From Cedecea neteri (GTDB lineage Bacteria; Pseudomonadota; Gammaproteobacteria; Enterobacterales; Enterobacteriaceae): a stretch of DNA of 64,000 nt. Shown one piece after another: positions 27,494 through 38,585 of the stretch (the stretch's first letter is position 1; each line of letters begins with the position of its first letter). Position numbers and translations under genes: made by a program. The DNA is taken from positions 3,782,001 to 3,846,000 of the forward strand of contig NZ_CP009459.1 of the NCBI RefSeq assembly GCF_000758325.1, written 5' to 3'. The notes below the pieces were generated by a model that was not told the origin of the DNA, ran no database searches, and worked only from the letters and a program-made list of their open reading frames with translations.

Positions 27494-29254
27494 ATGATGC
27501 TGGTCATTATTCTTGCTTATCTGGGCGGCCTGTTAACCATTGCCAGCCCTTGTATCCTGCCGGTACTGCCGTTTGTTTTTGCACGATCCGACCAGCCGTT
27601 TGTCCGCACAGGGCTACCGCTACTGGCGGGCATGGCGTTAACTTTTACGTTATTCGCTACTCTGGCTGCCGTCGGCGGTGGTTGGGTCGTCGCGGCTAAC
27701 CAATATGGCCGCGGCGTGGCATTAGTGTTGATGGCGGTTTTTGGCATCACGCTGCTATTCCCTCGCCTGGCTGAGCGCGTCATGCACCCTCTGGTTAACG
27801 CGGGTAACTCGCTGTCCAACCGCGTGGCACCGGGCCAGCCAGCAGGTCCGGGCGCTTCATTTTTACTCGGCATTGCAACCGGGCTGCTTTGGGCGCCTTG
27901 CGCAGGCCCCATTCTGGGGCTGGTCCTGACCGGCGCGGCTCTGCAGGGGGCAAATGTAGGCTCAACGCTGCTGCTGTTGTCTTATGCCGCAGGCGCGGCT
28001 ACTTCGCTGGCACTTGCGCTTTTGATAGGCGGCAAAGTATTCAGCGCCATGAAACGCTCTCTTGGCGTAGGGGAATGGATCCGTCGCATTCTGGGCGCAG
28101 GGATGTTACTTGGCGTCGTCGCTATTTCTTTTGGCCTGGATACAGGCGTACTGGCCCGACTTTCTACAGCATCAACCGGCGGCATCGAACAAGCGCTGGT
28201 GAAACGCCTCTCACCGGACAGCACCACGGCCAATGCCCCCACGCCCACTTCCGTGGTGAAAACGTCAGATGATGACGCCATTCCAACGCTGACCGATGCT
28301 GGCGCGATGCCTTCGTTGAGCGGCGCGACGCAGTGGCTCAACTCGCCACCACTGACGGCTGAATCGCTGAAAGGCAAAGTTGTCCTCGTCGATTTCTGGA
28401 CTTATTCATGCATTAACTGCCTGCGCTCTTTGCCGTATGTGAAAGCCTGGGCCGAAAAATATCGCGATCAGGGCCTGGTAGTGATTGGCGTGCACGCGCC
28501 GGAGTTCGCTTTTGAGCGTGACGTCAATAACGTCACCAAAGAGGCAAAGAAACTAGGCGTCACATATCCCATCGCCATTGATAACGATTACAGCATCTGG
28601 CGGGCATTCAATAACCAGTACTGGCCTGCGCACTACTTTATTGATGCCAGCGGCCATATTCGCTACGAGCACTTTGGCGAAGGCGATTATGCACAATCCG
28701 AACGCGTTATTCAGGAACTGCTCCGTCAGGCGGGTGCTAAAAACGTTAACAACGGCATCAGCACCGTTTCTGCCAGCGGCGTAGAACAGGCAGCCAGTGG
28801 CCAGAATGATATCTCCCCAGAGACCTACCTGGGCTATATGCGGGCGCAGAACTTTGCCTCTGGCGAAGTCACCGGGGATAAACCGGCTGACTACAAAAAA
28901 CCTTCCGCACTGCCGCTGGACAGCTGGGGGCTCGAGGGTAACTGGACCATCGGCGGGGAGAACATCACGCTTAATCGCCCGAATGGCCGCATTGTTTACC
29001 AGTTCCATGCTCGCGATCTGCACCTTGTTCTTGGCCCGGGTGCAGCAGGCAAGCCGGTGCGTTTTAAAGTCACGATCGACGGCCAGGCCCCCGGCAGCGT
29101 CCACGGTTCAGACGTTAACCCGGACGGCAGCGGCACGGTGACGGAACAACGCCTTTACCAGCTGATTCGCCAGTCGAGCGGCAGCGGCGAGCACACATTC
29201 AGTATTGAATTTGAAGATCCGGGCGTGAACGCCTATGCCTTCACGTTCGGTTAA
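27494..29254 (+). CDS. DipZ-type CcdA-thioredoxin fusion, periplasmic reductant carrier
   Basis: 586 residues in three parts. Residues ~1-220 are a CcdA/DsbD-type membrane domain with one Cys in each repeat (C20 in SPCILPVLP and C136 in WAPCAGP) for carrying electrons across the membrane. Residues ~285-420 are a TlpA/redoxin thioredoxin fold with C306 and C309 (TYSCINC). The C-terminal ~150 residues form a beta-rich thioredoxin-like C-terminal domain with no cysteine, as in mycobacterial DipZ. It should pass cytoplasmic thioredoxin electrons to periplasmic substrates. The next gene, a periplasmic MsrA 15 bases downstream, is the obvious client. The pair is absent between pykA and lpxM in E. 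coli. Confidence 0.88.
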   Translation: MMLVIILAYLGGLLTIASPCILPVLPFVFARSDQPFVRTGLPLLAGMALTFTLFATLAAVGGGWVVAANQYGRGVALVLMAVFGITLLFPRLAERVMHPLVNAGNSLSNRVAPGQPAGPGASFLLGIATGLLWAPCAGPILGLVLTGAALQGANVGSTLLLLSYAAGAATSLALALLIGGKVFSAMKRSLGVGEWIRRILGAGMLLGVVAISFGLDTGVLARLSTASTGGIEQALVKRLSPDSTTANAPTPTSVVKTSDDDAIPTLTDAGAMPSLSGATQWLNSPPLTAESLKGKVVLVDFWTYSCINCLRSLPYVKAWAEKYRDQGLVVIGVHAPEFAFERDVNNVTKEAKKLGVTYPIAIDNDYSIWRAFNNQYWPAHYFIDASGHIRYEHFGEGDYAQSERVIQELLRQAGAKNVNNGISTVSASGVEQAASGQNDISPETYLGYMRAQNFASGEVTGDKPADYKKPSALPLDSWGLEGNWTIGGENITLNRPNGRIVYQFHARDLHLVLGPGAAGKPVRFKVTIDGQAPGSVHGSDVNPDGSGTVTEQRLYQLIRQSSGSGEHTFSIEFEDPGVNAYAFTFG

Positions 29255-29269
29255 CCGGGGAGCATTACG

Positions 29270-29989
29270 ATGAAACCGTCACTATTTTCGTCCACCAAAC
29301 GCCGGGTAGCATGGTTTAGCGCTCCTGCGCTTATCGTCGCGGCACTTGTTTTTCAAAATACGGCCTGGTCCGAAGCCGAGCGTGCGGTGGCGATCCCTGC
29401 GCCACTGCAGGATGAGTCGCCCACGGGCCAACATCTTGAAACCGCCGTCTTTGCCGGGGGATGTTTCTGGGGTGTTCAGGGAGTCTTTCAGCATGTTAAA
29501 GGAGTGACCAGCGCAATATCTGGCTATACGGGCGGTAAAGCACGGACGGCGAATTATGAGACGGTAAGCATGGGGATGACCGGGCACGCTGAATCCGTGC
29601 AGGTTATTTTTGACCCGACCAAAGTGACCTATGGTCAGCTATTACAGGTCTTCTTTTCCGTCGCGCACAATCCCACGGAGCTAAACCGCCAGGGGCCAGA
29701 TTACGGGCCGCAATATCGTTCTACCGTTTTTCCGCTCAGCGAATCACAGGCGAAGGTGGCAAAAGCGTATATCGCGCAGCTTAACGCCAGCCATAAGTTT
29801 AGTGCGCCGCTGGTCACCACGATTGAAGAACATGCCCAGTTCTATCCGGCAGAGAAATACCACCAGAATTTCCTGAACGACAACCCAAACTACCCTTACA
29901 TCGCGATCAACGACATCCCGAAAGTCGAGCAGCTTAAACAACTCTTCCCAACGCTGTGGAACAAAGATCCGGTGCTGGTGAAAGGGTGA
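29270..29989 (+). CDS. msrA: Periplasmic one-cysteine MsrA methionine sulfoxide reductase
   Basis: 239 residues. An N-terminal hydrophobic segment (~14-30) exports or anchors it. The MsrA domain (~57-215) has the catalytic FAGGCFWGVQGVFQ motif with C65, GYTGG, HAESVQV and a QYRSTVF loop. C65 is the only cysteine in the whole protein; the recycling cysteines of E. coli MsrA are missing, so the sulfenic acid must be reduced directly by an outside thiol. The DipZ-like thioredoxin encoded just upstream fits this. Role: repair of oxidised Met in envelope proteins. It is a second MsrA in addition to the usual cytoplasmic one, which would be elsewhere. Confidence 0.9.
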   Translation: MKPSLFSSTKRRVAWFSAPALIVAALVFQNTAWSEAERAVAIPAPLQDESPTGQHLETAVFAGGCFWGVQGVFQHVKGVTSAISGYTGGKARTANYETVSMGMTGHAESVQVIFDPTKVTYGQLLQVFFSVAHNPTELNRQGPDYGPQYRSTVFPLSESQAKVAKAYIAQLNASHKFSAPLVTTIEEHAQFYPAEKYHQNFLNDNPNYPYIAINDIPKVEQLKQLFPTLWNKDPVLVKG

Positions 29990-29991
29990 AA

Positions 29992-30026
29992 AAAACCGCG
30001 CCAGTGAAAGACAGTGGCGCGGTTTT
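29992..30026. terminator. Bidirectional terminator between msrA and lpxM
   Basis: AAAACCGCGCCA (29992-30003) pairs with TGGCGCGGTTTT (30015-30026), a 12-bp stem with A- and T-runs on either side, serving both convergent genes. Confidence 0.88.
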
Positions 30027-30043
30027 CCATGACGCAATATGCG

Positions 30044-31024
30044 CTATTTTTTCTTTTTCGGGTACAGCTCATCCCGGCAGTACGGCTCTATCTCGCCCTC
30101 TTTACGGGTCTTCAGAAGCTTGAGGATCCATGTATATTGATCCGGATGCGGGCCAACCAGCAATTCCACCTCTTCGTTCATCCGGCGGGCGATGGTATGG
30201 TCATCGGCCTCGAGCAGGTCGTCCATCGGCGGGCGAATAAAAATATCCAGCCGGTGAGTGTCGCTGTTATAAACCGGGAACAGCGGGATCACGCGTGCAC
30301 GACAGACTTTCATCAGGCGGCCAATGGCCGGCAGCGTAGCCTTGTAGGTCGCGAAGAAATCAACAAATTCGCTGTGTTCTGGGCCATGATCCTGATCGGG
30401 AAGATAGTAACCCCAGTAGCCCTGACGAACGGAACTGATAAACGGTTTGATGCCGTCGTTGCGGGCATGCATCCGGCCGCCAAAACGACGACGCACCGTA
30501 TTCCAGACATAGTCGAACAGCTGGTTGCCCTGGTTGTGGAACATCGCCGCCATTTTCTGGCCTTCAGAGGCCATCAGCATGGCCGGGATATCGACGGCCC
30601 AGCCGTGCGGCACCAGGAAAATCACGTTTTCCCCTTTCGCCCGGATCTCGTCGACTATCTCTTTGCCGTGCCAGTCCACTCGAGCCATGACATTCTTCGG
30701 GTCACGCAGCCCCAATTCCGCCATCAGCACCATTGCCTGCGGCGCCGTGGCAAACATGCGATCGATGATGGCTTCACGCTCGGCTTCGGGTAAATCCGGG
30801 AAGCAGTAAAGCAGGTTAATTTGCGCCCGGCGTCTGGCGCTTTTGCCCAGACGCCCCGCTAAGCGCCCAATTTTCCCCAGCAAAGGATCCCGGAGTCCCG
30901 GGGGAAGAAGCGCCAGCCCCACAAAAGCGCCAACGCCAAGCCATGCCCCCCAGTAACGCGGGTGCAAAAAGGCTCTTTGAAATTCAGGGATAAACTCACT
31001 GTGGTTTTTTTTTGCTTTTTCCAT
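30044..31024 (-). CDS. lpxM: Lipid A myristoyltransferase LpxM
   Basis: 326 residues of the LpxL/LpxM acyltransferase family. One N-terminal membrane segment ([17 protein letters not shown]) is followed by the HX4D catalytic motif in [14 protein letters not shown] and the [15 protein letters not shown] region. It adds the secondary myristate to Kdo2-lipid A at the inner membrane. The C-terminus ends in KKKK. Located between pykA and mepM as in E. coli. Confidence 0.96.
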   Translation of the reverse strand: MEKAKKNHSEFIPEFQRAFLHPRYWGAWLGVGAFVGLALLPPGLRDPLLGKIGRLAGRLGKSARRRAQINLLYCFPDLPEAEREAIIDRMFATAPQAMVLMAELGLRDPKNVMARVDWHGKEIVDEIRAKGENVIFLVPHGWAVDIPAMLMASEGQKMAAMFHNQGNQLFDYVWNTVRRRFGGRMHARNDGIKPFISSVRQGYWGYYLPDQDHGPEHSEFVDFFATYKATLPAIGRLMKVCRARVIPLFPVYNSDTHRLDIFIRPPMDDLLEADDHTIARRMNEEVELLVGPHPDQYTWILKLLKTRKEGEIEPYCRDELYPKKKK

Positions 31025-31106
31025 GCGGCTCTCAGTAGTTCGCCAGCGGTCTGGCGAGACAAATTTATCGTTATTTTAGCGGGGTAGCGGCCAGCAGACA
31101 AAAGAA

Positions 31107-31131
31107 AAAGCCGGTTACAAGAACCGGCTTT
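31107..31131 (-). terminator. Terminator after mepM
   Basis: AAAGCCGGTT (31107-31116) and AACCGGCTTT (31122-31131) form a 10-bp stem with T-rich DNA following on the minus strand, 17 bases beyond the mepM stop. Confidence 0.85.
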
Positions 31132-31147
31132 TCGTCAAAGGGGAAAA

Positions 31148-32470
31148 TCAGTCGATGCGCAGCTGCGGCAGTACGTCTTTAACCTGCGCCAGGTAATCAC
31201 TGCGATCGGAGCCGGTCAGGCCCTCAGAACGCGGCAGCTTGGCCGTCAGCGGGTTAACCGCCTGCTGGTTGATCCACACTTCATAGTGCAGGTGCGGGCC
31301 GGTAGAACGCCCGGTATTGCCTGACAGTGCAATACGGTCGCCGCGTTTCACTTTCTGGCCAGGTTTCACCAGCAGCTTCTTAAGGTGCATGTAACGGGTG
31401 GTATAAGTCCGTCCATGACGGATAGCCACGAAGTATCCTGCGGCCCCACTGCGCTTCGCCATTACCACTTCACCATCGCCCACGGCCAGCACAGGCGTCC
31501 CCTGCGGCATCGCAAAATCAACGCCTTTGTGCGGCGCGACGCGGCCGGTCACCGGGTTAAGCCGACGTGGATTGAAGTTCGAGGAAACGCGGAACTGCTT
31601 CACGGTTGGGAAGCGCATAAAACCTTTGGCCAGGCCAGAGCCGTTACGATCGTAGAACTTTCCATCTTCAGCGCGGATAGCGTAGTAATCTTTGCCGTCG
31701 CTGCGCAGGCGTACGCCGACCAGCTGGCTTTGCTCACGCTTACCGTCCAGCATTTCGCGAGACATTAACACGGAGAACTCATCGCCCTTTTTCAGCTTGC
31801 GGAAGTCCATCTGCCACTGCATCGCCTTGATAACGGAGCTGATTTCAGCGCTGGTCAAACCGGCATCACGCGCGCTGGAAACAAAACTTGCGCCTACGGT
31901 ACCTTTCAGTACGCTGTTAACCCAATCGCCCTGCTGGGTTTCGCTGCTCATTTTGAAACCGTTATCAGCGCGATCGTAGGTGCGCGTTTCGCGGCGCGAC
32001 ATTTCCCAGGTCAGACGCTGTAAATCACCGTCTGCGTTAAGCGTCCAGGAAAGCTGCTGACCAATTTTCATGTTTCGCAGGTCTTTATCAGCGGAGGCGA
32101 GCTGGCTGATGTCACCCATGTCGATACCGTACTGATTCAGAATGCTGCTTAACGTATCGCCGGTGGAGACGACATATTCATGAACGCCCGCTTCGCCGGA
32201 GGTTTTATCATCCAGCTCATCCTGAGGCAGGGTGTCATCTTCGGCGTCCGGGGACTGATCGAGGGGTTCGCTTGCTTCCGGCAGCAGCGAGTGTATTTCG
32301 CTTTTTTGAAGTTCGATGGTCTTGATTATCGGACTGGACTGCGGATGGTAAATTGACGGTCGCCATACCGCGACCGCCAGAGTGAGAACCGTAAGCGACC
32401 CCAGCATAACGCGATGGGGCCGTGATAGATTGTCAAATGCCATGGCGACAGAGCGGGCTATCTGTTGCAC
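31148..32470 (-). CDS. mepM: MepM murein DD-endopeptidase
   Basis: 440 residues, the E. coli length. An N-terminal membrane anchor (VMLGSLTVLTLAVAVW) is followed by an OapA/LysM-like segment around YVVSTGDTLSSILNQYGID and a C-terminal M23 metallopeptidase with zinc ligands in APHKGVDFAMPQGTPV and GPHLHYEVWIN. It cuts D-Ala-mDAP crosslinks to allow insertion of new peptidoglycan. It follows znuA on the same strand with a 15-base gap and may be co-transcribed with it. Confidence 0.95.
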   Translation of the reverse strand: MQQIARSVAMAFDNLSRPHRVMLGSLTVLTLAVAVWRPSIYHPQSSPIIKTIELQKSEIHSLLPEASEPLDQSPDAEDDTLPQDELDDKTSGEAGVHEYVVSTGDTLSSILNQYGIDMGDISQLASADKDLRNMKIGQQLSWTLNADGDLQRLTWEMSRRETRTYDRADNGFKMSSETQQGDWVNSVLKGTVGASFVSSARDAGLTSAEISSVIKAMQWQMDFRKLKKGDEFSVLMSREMLDGKREQSQLVGVRLRSDGKDYYAIRAEDGKFYDRNGSGLAKGFMRFPTVKQFRVSSNFNPRRLNPVTGRVAPHKGVDFAMPQGTPVLAVGDGEVVMAKRSGAAGYFVAIRHGRTYTTRYMHLKKLLVKPGQKVKRGDRIALSGNTGRSTGPHLHYEVWINQQAVNPLTAKLPRSEGLTGSDRSDYLAQVKDVLPQLRID

Positions 32471-32485
32471 GTATTCACTTCCTCG

Positions 32486-33430
32486 TTAATCTCCTTTCAG
32501 GCAGCTCGCATACTGGTTCGCAAGTCCGGTCATAAACTGCATATAGCTGTTTTTACCCAATGCGACTTCAATTCCCAGAGGATCTAAGGTGCCGGAGCGA
32601 ACATTAGTGCCTCTGGCAACGGCGTTAATTACCGCTGGCCTGAATTGTGGCTCAGCAAAAACGCAAACCGCTTTATGCTCAACCAACTGTGTTCTGATTT
32701 CATGTAAACGCTGCGCACCAGGCTGTATTTCAGGGTTAACGGTAAAGTGGCCAAGCGGCGTTAAACCGTAGTGTTTTTCAAAGTAGCCATAGGCATCATG
32801 AAAAACGAAATACCCTTTTCCTTTCAGCGGTGCCAGCACGGAACCCACCTGTTTATCGGCGTCTGCTAAGCCTGACTCGAAATCTTTCAGGTTGGCGTCA
32901 AGTTTGGCTCGATTTTCGGGCATAAGTTCCACTAATTTATCGTGGATTGCAACCGCCGACAGCCGCGCCACCTCTGGGGAGAGCCAAATGTGCAAGTTGT
33001 ATTCACCGTGATGGTGATCTGCGTCACTCTTTGCGCCATGATCGTGTTCATCGCCGTGCTCATGGTCGTCGTCGTCACCGCCTTTCATGAGCAGCGGTTT
33101 CACGCCAGCAAGCGCCGCCAGCTCAAGCTGTTTTTGCTCGGGAAGCTGACGCACAGACTTCTGCATGAAGGCTTCCATTTCAGGCCCAACCCAAACGACT
33201 AAGTCCGCGCCCTGTAAGCGTTTTACATCTGATGGACGTAAAGCATAATCGTGCTCAGAGGCGCCATCAGGCAGTAATACTTCTGTGCTAGTCACCCCAT
33301 CGGCAATGGCGGAAGCGATAAAGCCCAGAGGCTTGATGGAAGCCACAACGGCGGCGTGGGTGCCGGTGACGGCAGAGCCCCAGAGGGCAGCGGAAAATGC
33401 AGCGAAAAGAAGTGTCTTTTTATGTAACAT
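32486..33430 (-). CDS. znuA: ZnuA periplasmic zinc-binding protein
   Basis: 314 residues from [21 protein letters not shown], a signal peptide. Cluster A-I solute-binding fold with Zn ligands His in [23 protein letters not shown] and GHFTVNPE. A His/Asp-rich loop of about 35 residues ([16 protein letters not shown] onward, ~118-152) probably gathers zinc for the high-affinity site. It delivers Zn to ZnuBC. Divergent from znuCB with a Zur box between. Confidence 0.95.
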   Translation of the reverse strand: MLHKKTLLFAAFSAALWGSAVTGTHAAVVASIKPLGFIASAIADGVTSTEVLLPDGASEHDYALRPSDVKRLQGADLVVWVGPEMEAFMQKSVRQLPEQKQLELAALAGVKPLLMKGGDDDDHEHGDEHDHGAKSDADHHHGEYNLHIWLSPEVARLSAVAIHDKLVELMPENRAKLDANLKDFESGLADADKQVGSVLAPLKGKGYFVFHDAYGYFEKHYGLTPLGHFTVNPEIQPGAQRLHEIRTQLVEHKAVCVFAEPQFRPAVINAVARGTNVRSGTLDPLGIEVALGKNSYMQFMTGLANQYASCLKGD

Positions 33431-33463
33431 AATGCAACTTATCATCGTGATAACCAGAATAAT

Positions 33464-33478
33464 TGTGATATTATAACA
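33464..33478. promoter_or_regulatory. Zur box between znuA and znuCB
   Basis: TGTGATATTATAACA is the near-palindromic Zur operator seen in the E. coli znu region. It lies 34 bases upstream of znuA and 31 upstream of znuC, so zinc-loaded Zur would shut both transcripts. Confidence 0.88.
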
Positions 33479-33509
33479 TCCGCTAACTTATGCAACCCCT
33501 GAAATTGTC

Positions 33510-34262
33510 ATGACAAATTTGGTTGAACTGGAAAATATCTCGGTCTCTTTCGGCCAGCGACGCGTGCTGGCCGATATCTCACTTGCGCTCAAACCTGGCC
33601 GTATTCTTACGTTACTGGGGCCAAATGGTGCCGGTAAGTCTACCTTAGTGCGCGTCGTGCTCGGGCTGGTCACACCCGACCAGGGCGTCATCAAGCGCGA
33701 TCAGCATCTGCGTATTGGCTACGTTCCGCAAAAACTTCATTTGGACGCCACGCTGCCGCTCACGGTTAGTCGTTTCTTGCGCCTGCGCCCTGGGGTGAAA
33801 AAAGCTGACATCCTCCCGGCACTTAAACGTGTACAGGCCGCGCATTTGATAGATGCGCCAATGCAGAAGCTCTCCGGCGGAGAAAATCAGCGCGTTCTGT
33901 TAGCGCGCGCATTGCTTAATGAACCTCATCTGCTGGTGCTGGATGAACCCACCCAGGGCGTGGACGTCAACGGCCAGCTGGCGCTTTACAATCTGATTGA
34001 CCAGCTTCGCCATGAGCTGAACTGCGCGGTGCTGATGGTTTCTCATGACCTGCACCTGGTCATGGCCAAAACCGATGAAGTGCTGTGCCTGAACCACCAT
34101 ATTTGCTGCTCAGGTACGCCAGAAGTCGTCTCCACCCACCCGGAATTTATCTCGATGTTTGGGCCCATCGGTGCCGAACAGCTGGGCATTTATCGCCACC
34201 ATCATAACCACCGTCACGATCTGCAGGGTCGCATCGTTCTGCGCAGAGGGAATGGACAGTAA
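33510..34262 (+). CDS. znuC: ZnuC zinc ABC transporter ATPase
   Basis: 250 residues. Walker [11 protein letters not shown], signature [15 protein letters not shown], Walker [13 protein letters not shown] and H-loop VSHDLH are all present. The tail is His-rich ([11 protein letters not shown]). It powers zinc import with ZnuB and ZnuA. Its stop overlaps the znuB start by one base (TAATG), showing coupling. Confidence 0.97.
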   Translation: MTNLVELENISVSFGQRRVLADISLALKPGRILTLLGPNGAGKSTLVRVVLGLVTPDQGVIKRDQHLRIGYVPQKLHLDATLPLTVSRFLRLRPGVKKADILPALKRVQAAHLIDAPMQKLSGGENQRVLLARALLNEPHLLVLDEPTQGVDVNGQLALYNLIDQLRHELNCAVLMVSHDLHLVMAKTDEVLCLNHHICCSGTPEVVSTHPEFISMFGPIGAEQLGIYRHHHNHRHDLQGRIVLRRGNGQ

Positions 34263-35047
34263 TGCTTGAATTGTTATTGCCCGGCTGGCTGGCCGGGATT
34301 TTGCTCGCCTGTGCCGCAGGGCCGCTGGGCTCTTTTGTGGTCTGGCGTCGGATGTCTTATTTTGGCGATACGCTGGCTCACGCCTCACTGCTGGGCGTCG
34401 CGTTTGGCCTGCTGCTTAACGTGAACCCCTTTTATGCCGTTATCGTGGTGACGTTACTGCTTGCTATTGGCCTCGTCTGGCTGGAGAAACGCCCTCACCT
34501 CGCCATTGATACTCTGCTGGGTATTATGGCGCACAGCGCCCTGTCGCTCGGTCTGGTGGTGGTCAGCCTGATGTCTAACGTCCGCGTCGACCTGATGGCA
34601 TATCTCTTCGGTGATTTACTGTCAGTCACGCCGCCGGACATTATCTCCATTGCCGCTGGCGTGGCCGTCGTGCTTAGCGTGCTTGCATGGCAATGGCGTA
34701 GCCTGCTGGCGATGACCATCAGCCCGGATCTGGCCCACGTGGACGGCGTCAATCTTCAGCGCGTGAAAATGCTGTTGATGCTGGTGACCGCCCTCACCAT
34801 TGGCGTTGCAATGAAGTTCGTCGGGGCGCTCATCATTACCTCATTGCTGATAATTCCGGCCGCCACCGCACGGCGCTTCGCCCGCACGCCTGAACAAATG
34901 GCGGGCTTTGCGGTTCTCATTGGTATGATTGCCGTCACCGGCGGGCTGGCGTTCTCGGCGCTTTACGATACCCCGGCAGGCCCATCCGTAGTACTGGCCG
35001 CCGCTATGCTGTTTATTCTGAGCATGGCAAAAAAGCAGCCGGCTTAA
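34262..35047 (+). CDS. znuB: ZnuB zinc ABC transporter permease
   Basis: 261 residues with about eight to nine membrane helices. The [29 protein letters not shown] region is typical of the metal-ABC permeases. Forms the membrane channel of ZnuABC. Ends before a strong terminator. Confidence 0.97.
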   Translation: MLELLLPGWLAGILLACAAGPLGSFVVWRRMSYFGDTLAHASLLGVAFGLLLNVNPFYAVIVVTLLLAIGLVWLEKRPHLAIDTLLGIMAHSALSLGLVVVSLMSNVRVDLMAYLFGDLLSVTPPDIISIAAGVAVVLSVLAWQWRSLLAMTISPDLAHVDGVNLQRVKMLLMLVTALTIGVAMKFVGALIITSLLIIPAATARRFARTPEQMAGFAVLIGMIAVTGGLAFSALYDTPAGPSVVLAAAMLFILSMAKKQPA

Positions 35048-35063
35048 GGCTCGCGTAGACACG

Positions 35064-35092
35064 AAAAAGGCGCCCTGAGGCGCCTTTTTTTT
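35064..35092 (+). terminator. Terminator after znuB, possibly shared with ruvB
   Basis: AAAAAGGCGCC and GGCGCCTTTTT form an 11-bp stem with a CTGA loop, followed by further T's. It lies between convergent znuB and ruvB and can work in both directions. Confidence 0.9.
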
Positions 35093-35102
35093 TGTGGAAT
35101 AT

Positions 35103-36116
<1,014 letters not shown>

Positions 36117-36121
36117 CTACC

Positions 36122-36733
36122 TCATAGCGCCGCGCGGAGCGCTTCGCGGATCAGGGTTTCGCTGTCGGCACCGGCACGGCCCACTTTGCTGACCATACGG
36201 CTGGCTTCCTGTGGTTTATAGCCCAGAGATACGAGGGCGGCAACGGCTTCCTGCTCGGCATCGTCCGTCTGGCCGTTATCCGGCGAGGTAAGCACCAGAT
36301 CGGCCGCCGGCGTAAACAGGTCGCCATGCATGCCTTTGAAGCGGTCTTTCATCTCCACAATCAGGCGTTCGGCGGTTTTCTTCCCCACGCCCGGCAGTTT
36401 GATCAGGGAGCTAATTTCTTCGCGCTCGACGGCATTCACGAACTGCTGAGCCGACATCCCGGACAGAATAGCCAGCGCCAGTTTTGGCCCTACGCCGTTC
36501 ACTTTAATCAGCTCACGGAACAACGTCCGCTCCTGCTTATTGTTAAACCCGTAAAGCAGCTGAGCGTCTTCACGCACCACGAACTGAGTAAACACCACCG
36601 CCTCTTTGCCAATGTCCGGCAGCTCATAGAAGCAGGTCATCGGCATATACACTTCGTAACCCACGCCGTTGGTTTCCAGCAATACCAATGGGGGCTGCTT
36701 TTCCAGAACGATGCCTCTGAGTCGACCTATCAC
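36122..36733 (-). CDS. ruvA: RuvA Holliday junction-binding protein
   Basis: 203 residues starting with GTG ([15 protein letters not shown]), the start codon also used in E. coli. Domain I OB-fold ~1-63, tandem helix-hairpin-helix domain II ([28 protein letters not shown]) and domain III (~155-203) that contacts RuvB. A LexA box lies 61 bases upstream. The E. coli yebB gene between ruvA and ruvC is missing. Confidence 0.97.
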   Translation of the reverse strand: MIGRLRGIVLEKQPPLVLLETNGVGYEVYMPMTCFYELPDIGKEAVVFTQFVVREDAQLLYGFNNKQERTLFRELIKVNGVGPKLALAILSGMSAQQFVNAVEREEISSLIKLPGVGKKTAERLIVEMKDRFKGMHGDLFTPAADLVLTSPDNGQTDDAEQEAVAALVSLGYKPQEASRMVSKVGRAGADSETLIREALRAAL

Positions 36734-36789
36734 ATTGTGCTCCTGCGTATTTACGTTGATGCGCGAAAAAGTAACGCTATGATATAAAA

Positions 36790-36813
36790 AAGGCTGGATA
36801 GATATCCAGCCTT
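36790..36813. promoter_or_regulatory. LexA box of ruvAB embedded in the ruvC terminator
   Basis: CTGGATAGATATCCAG (36794-36809) is a LexA operator like the one in the E. coli ruvAB promoter. It is the middle of a longer palindrome with 11-base arms (36790-36800 and 36803-36813) and a GA centre. On the minus strand the palindrome begins 2 bases after the ruvC stop and is followed by a run of T's (36785-36790), which makes it an intrinsic terminator for ruvC as well. Confidence 0.85.
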
Positions 36814-36815
36814 AA

Positions 36816-37337
36816 TTATTTTAATCGCCCCCGCGCCAGATTAAGCCGCGATTCGCTCATCTGAACCGCGTTTTGCGTCACGTGGCAATGCGTAATGGCG
36901 ATAGCCAGGGCATCCGCCGCATCCGCCTGAGGATTAGCCGGGAGCTTAAGCAGCGTGCGCACCATGTGCTGCACCTGGCTTTTCTCCGCGCTGCCTATGC
37001 CCACCACGGTTTGCTTTACCTGACGTGCCGCGTACTCAAACACCGGCAGATCAGCATTCACCGCTGCCACAATGGCCGCGCCGCGCGCCTGCCCTAGCTT
37101 AAGCGCGGAATCCGCATTTTTCGCCATAAACACCTGCTCGATGGCAAAATACTCGGGCTGGAACTGGGTAATAATTTCGCTCACCCCCGCGTAGATAAGC
37201 TTCAGACGCGAGGGTAAGTCGGCAACCTGCGTTCGGATACAGCCGCTGCCAAGATAGGTCAACTGCCGCCCGGTCTGGCGAATAACGCCGTAACCGGTGA
37301 CGCGCGATCCCGGGTCGATGCCGAGAATAATCGCCAT
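36816..37337 (-). CDS. ruvC: RuvC Holliday junction resolvase
   Basis: 173 residues starting at the ATG of [17 protein letters not shown]; a GTG one codon upstream is not needed. Catalytic acidic residues: Asp8 in GIDPG, Glu in FAIEQVFM, and the late pair in [11 protein letters not shown]. RNase H-like endonuclease that cuts Holliday junctions with RuvAB. Follows yebC by about 40 bases on the same strand. Confidence 0.97.
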   Translation of the reverse strand: MAIILGIDPGSRVTGYGVIRQTGRQLTYLGSGCIRTQVADLPSRLKLIYAGVSEIITQFQPEYFAIEQVFMAKNADSALKLGQARGAAIVAAVNADLPVFEYAARQVKQTVVGIGSAEKSQVQHMVRTLLKLPANPQADAADALAIAITHCHVTQNAVQMSESRLNLARGRLK

Positions 37338-37377
37338 CACGCGTCTCCTGAGTACAGGTCAGATATTGGCTGCGCCA

Positions 37378-38118
37378 TTAAAGGGTAGCCGCCACCTCGT
37401 CGGAGATCTCACCGTTGTGGTAAACCTCCTGCACATCATCACAATCTTCCAGCATGTCGATCAGACGCATCAGCTTAGGCGCGGTGTCCGCATCCATGTC
37501 TGCTTTGGTGGAAGGGATCATGGAAACTTCTGCGTTGTCCGCCTTCAGGCCCGCCGCTTCCAGCGCATCTTTCACAACGCCCATTTCTTCCCACGCGGTG
37601 TAAACGTCGATAGCGCCGTCGTCGAAGGTCACAACGTCTTCAGCACCGGCTTCCAGCGCTGCTTCCATGATCTGATCTTCGTCGCCCGCTTCGAAGGAGA
37701 TAACCCCTTTCTTGGTGAACAGATAGGCTACGGAGCCGTCGGTGCCCAGGTTCCCGCCGCATTTGTTGAACGCGTGGCGCACTTCGGCAACGGTACGGTT
37801 ACGGTTGTCGCTCAGGCATTCCACCATCACGGCAGAGCCGCCAGGGCCGTAACCTTCATAAATGATGGTTTCCATGTTCGCATCATCATCACCGCCCACG
37901 CCGCGTGCAATCGCACGGTTCAGGGTGTCACGCGTCATGTTGTTAGACAGCGCTTTATCGATAGCTGCGCGCAGACGCGGGTTAGACCCTGCATCACCGC
38001 CGCCCAGACGGGCAGCCGTTACCAGCTCGCGAATAATTTTGGTGAAAATCTTACCGCGCTTGGCATCCTGTGCCGCTTTGCGGTGTTTCGTGTTGGCCCA
38101 CTTACTATGACCTGCCAT
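37378..38118 (-). CDS. yebC: YebC/PmpR-family protein
   Basis: 246 residues from [23 protein letters not shown], a sequence shared by almost all YebC proteins. The three-domain fold includes the acidic [20 protein letters not shown] segment. Family members act as transcription regulators or, as shown recently for some, ease ribosome stalling at proline runs. Between nudB and ruvC as in E. coli. Confidence 0.95.
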   Translation of the reverse strand: MAGHSKWANTKHRKAAQDAKRGKIFTKIIRELVTAARLGGGDAGSNPRLRAAIDKALSNNMTRDTLNRAIARGVGGDDDANMETIIYEGYGPGGSAVMVECLSDNRNRTVAEVRHAFNKCGGNLGTDGSVAYLFTKKGVISFEAGDEDQIMEAALEAGAEDVVTFDDGAIDVYTAWEEMGVVKDALEAAGLKADNAEVSMIPSTKADMDADTAPKLMRLIDMLEDCDDVQEVYHNGEISDEVAATL

Positions 38119-38141
38119 AACAATCTCCAAAAGCGCCTGTA

Positions 38142-38585
38142 TCAGGCGGCATCAATTACAAACTCTTCAATCGCCTGCCGGTTGCTCCATGACTTGGTCA
38201 TCAGGGCCGCCTCTTCGGCGGGCACCCACTTCCAGGCCAGATGTTCGGTAATCGTAATCTGGCGTTCATGAGGCAGCGCAAGACAGAACCACGATTCCGT
38301 ATTGCGCGTGATCCCCGGCGCATAGCGATGACGCAAATGAGTAAATATCTCAAACTCCACCCGGCGCTGGCAGTCAACTAACGGCAGCGGCTCATTGAGC
38401 ACGTCGATAGCGACCTCTTCCTTTACTTCACGCCGGGCGGCATGCAGCGCGCTTTCCCCTTCTTCAAGGCTGCCGGTGACCGACTGCCAAAAATCAGGAT
38501 CGTCGCGCCGCTGTAACATCAGCACCCGCTTCGTATCTTCTGCGTAAATCACCACCAGAACCGAAACGGGACGCTTATAAGGCAT
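38142..38585 (-). CDS. nudB: Dihydroneopterin triphosphate diphosphatase NudB
   Basis: 147 residues. The Nudix box runs [21 protein letters not shown], with the final Gly of the consensus replaced as in E. coli NudB. It removes pyrophosphate from dihydroneopterin triphosphate in folate synthesis. Its ATG overlaps the aspS TGA by one base (TGATG). Confidence 0.94.
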   Translation of the reverse strand: MPYKRPVSVLVVIYAEDTKRVLMLQRRDDPDFWQSVTGSLEEGESALHAARREVKEEVAIDVLNEPLPLVDCQRRVEFEIFTHLRHRYAPGITRNTESWFCLALPHERQITITEHLAWKWVPAEEAALMTKSWSNRQAIEEFVIDAA

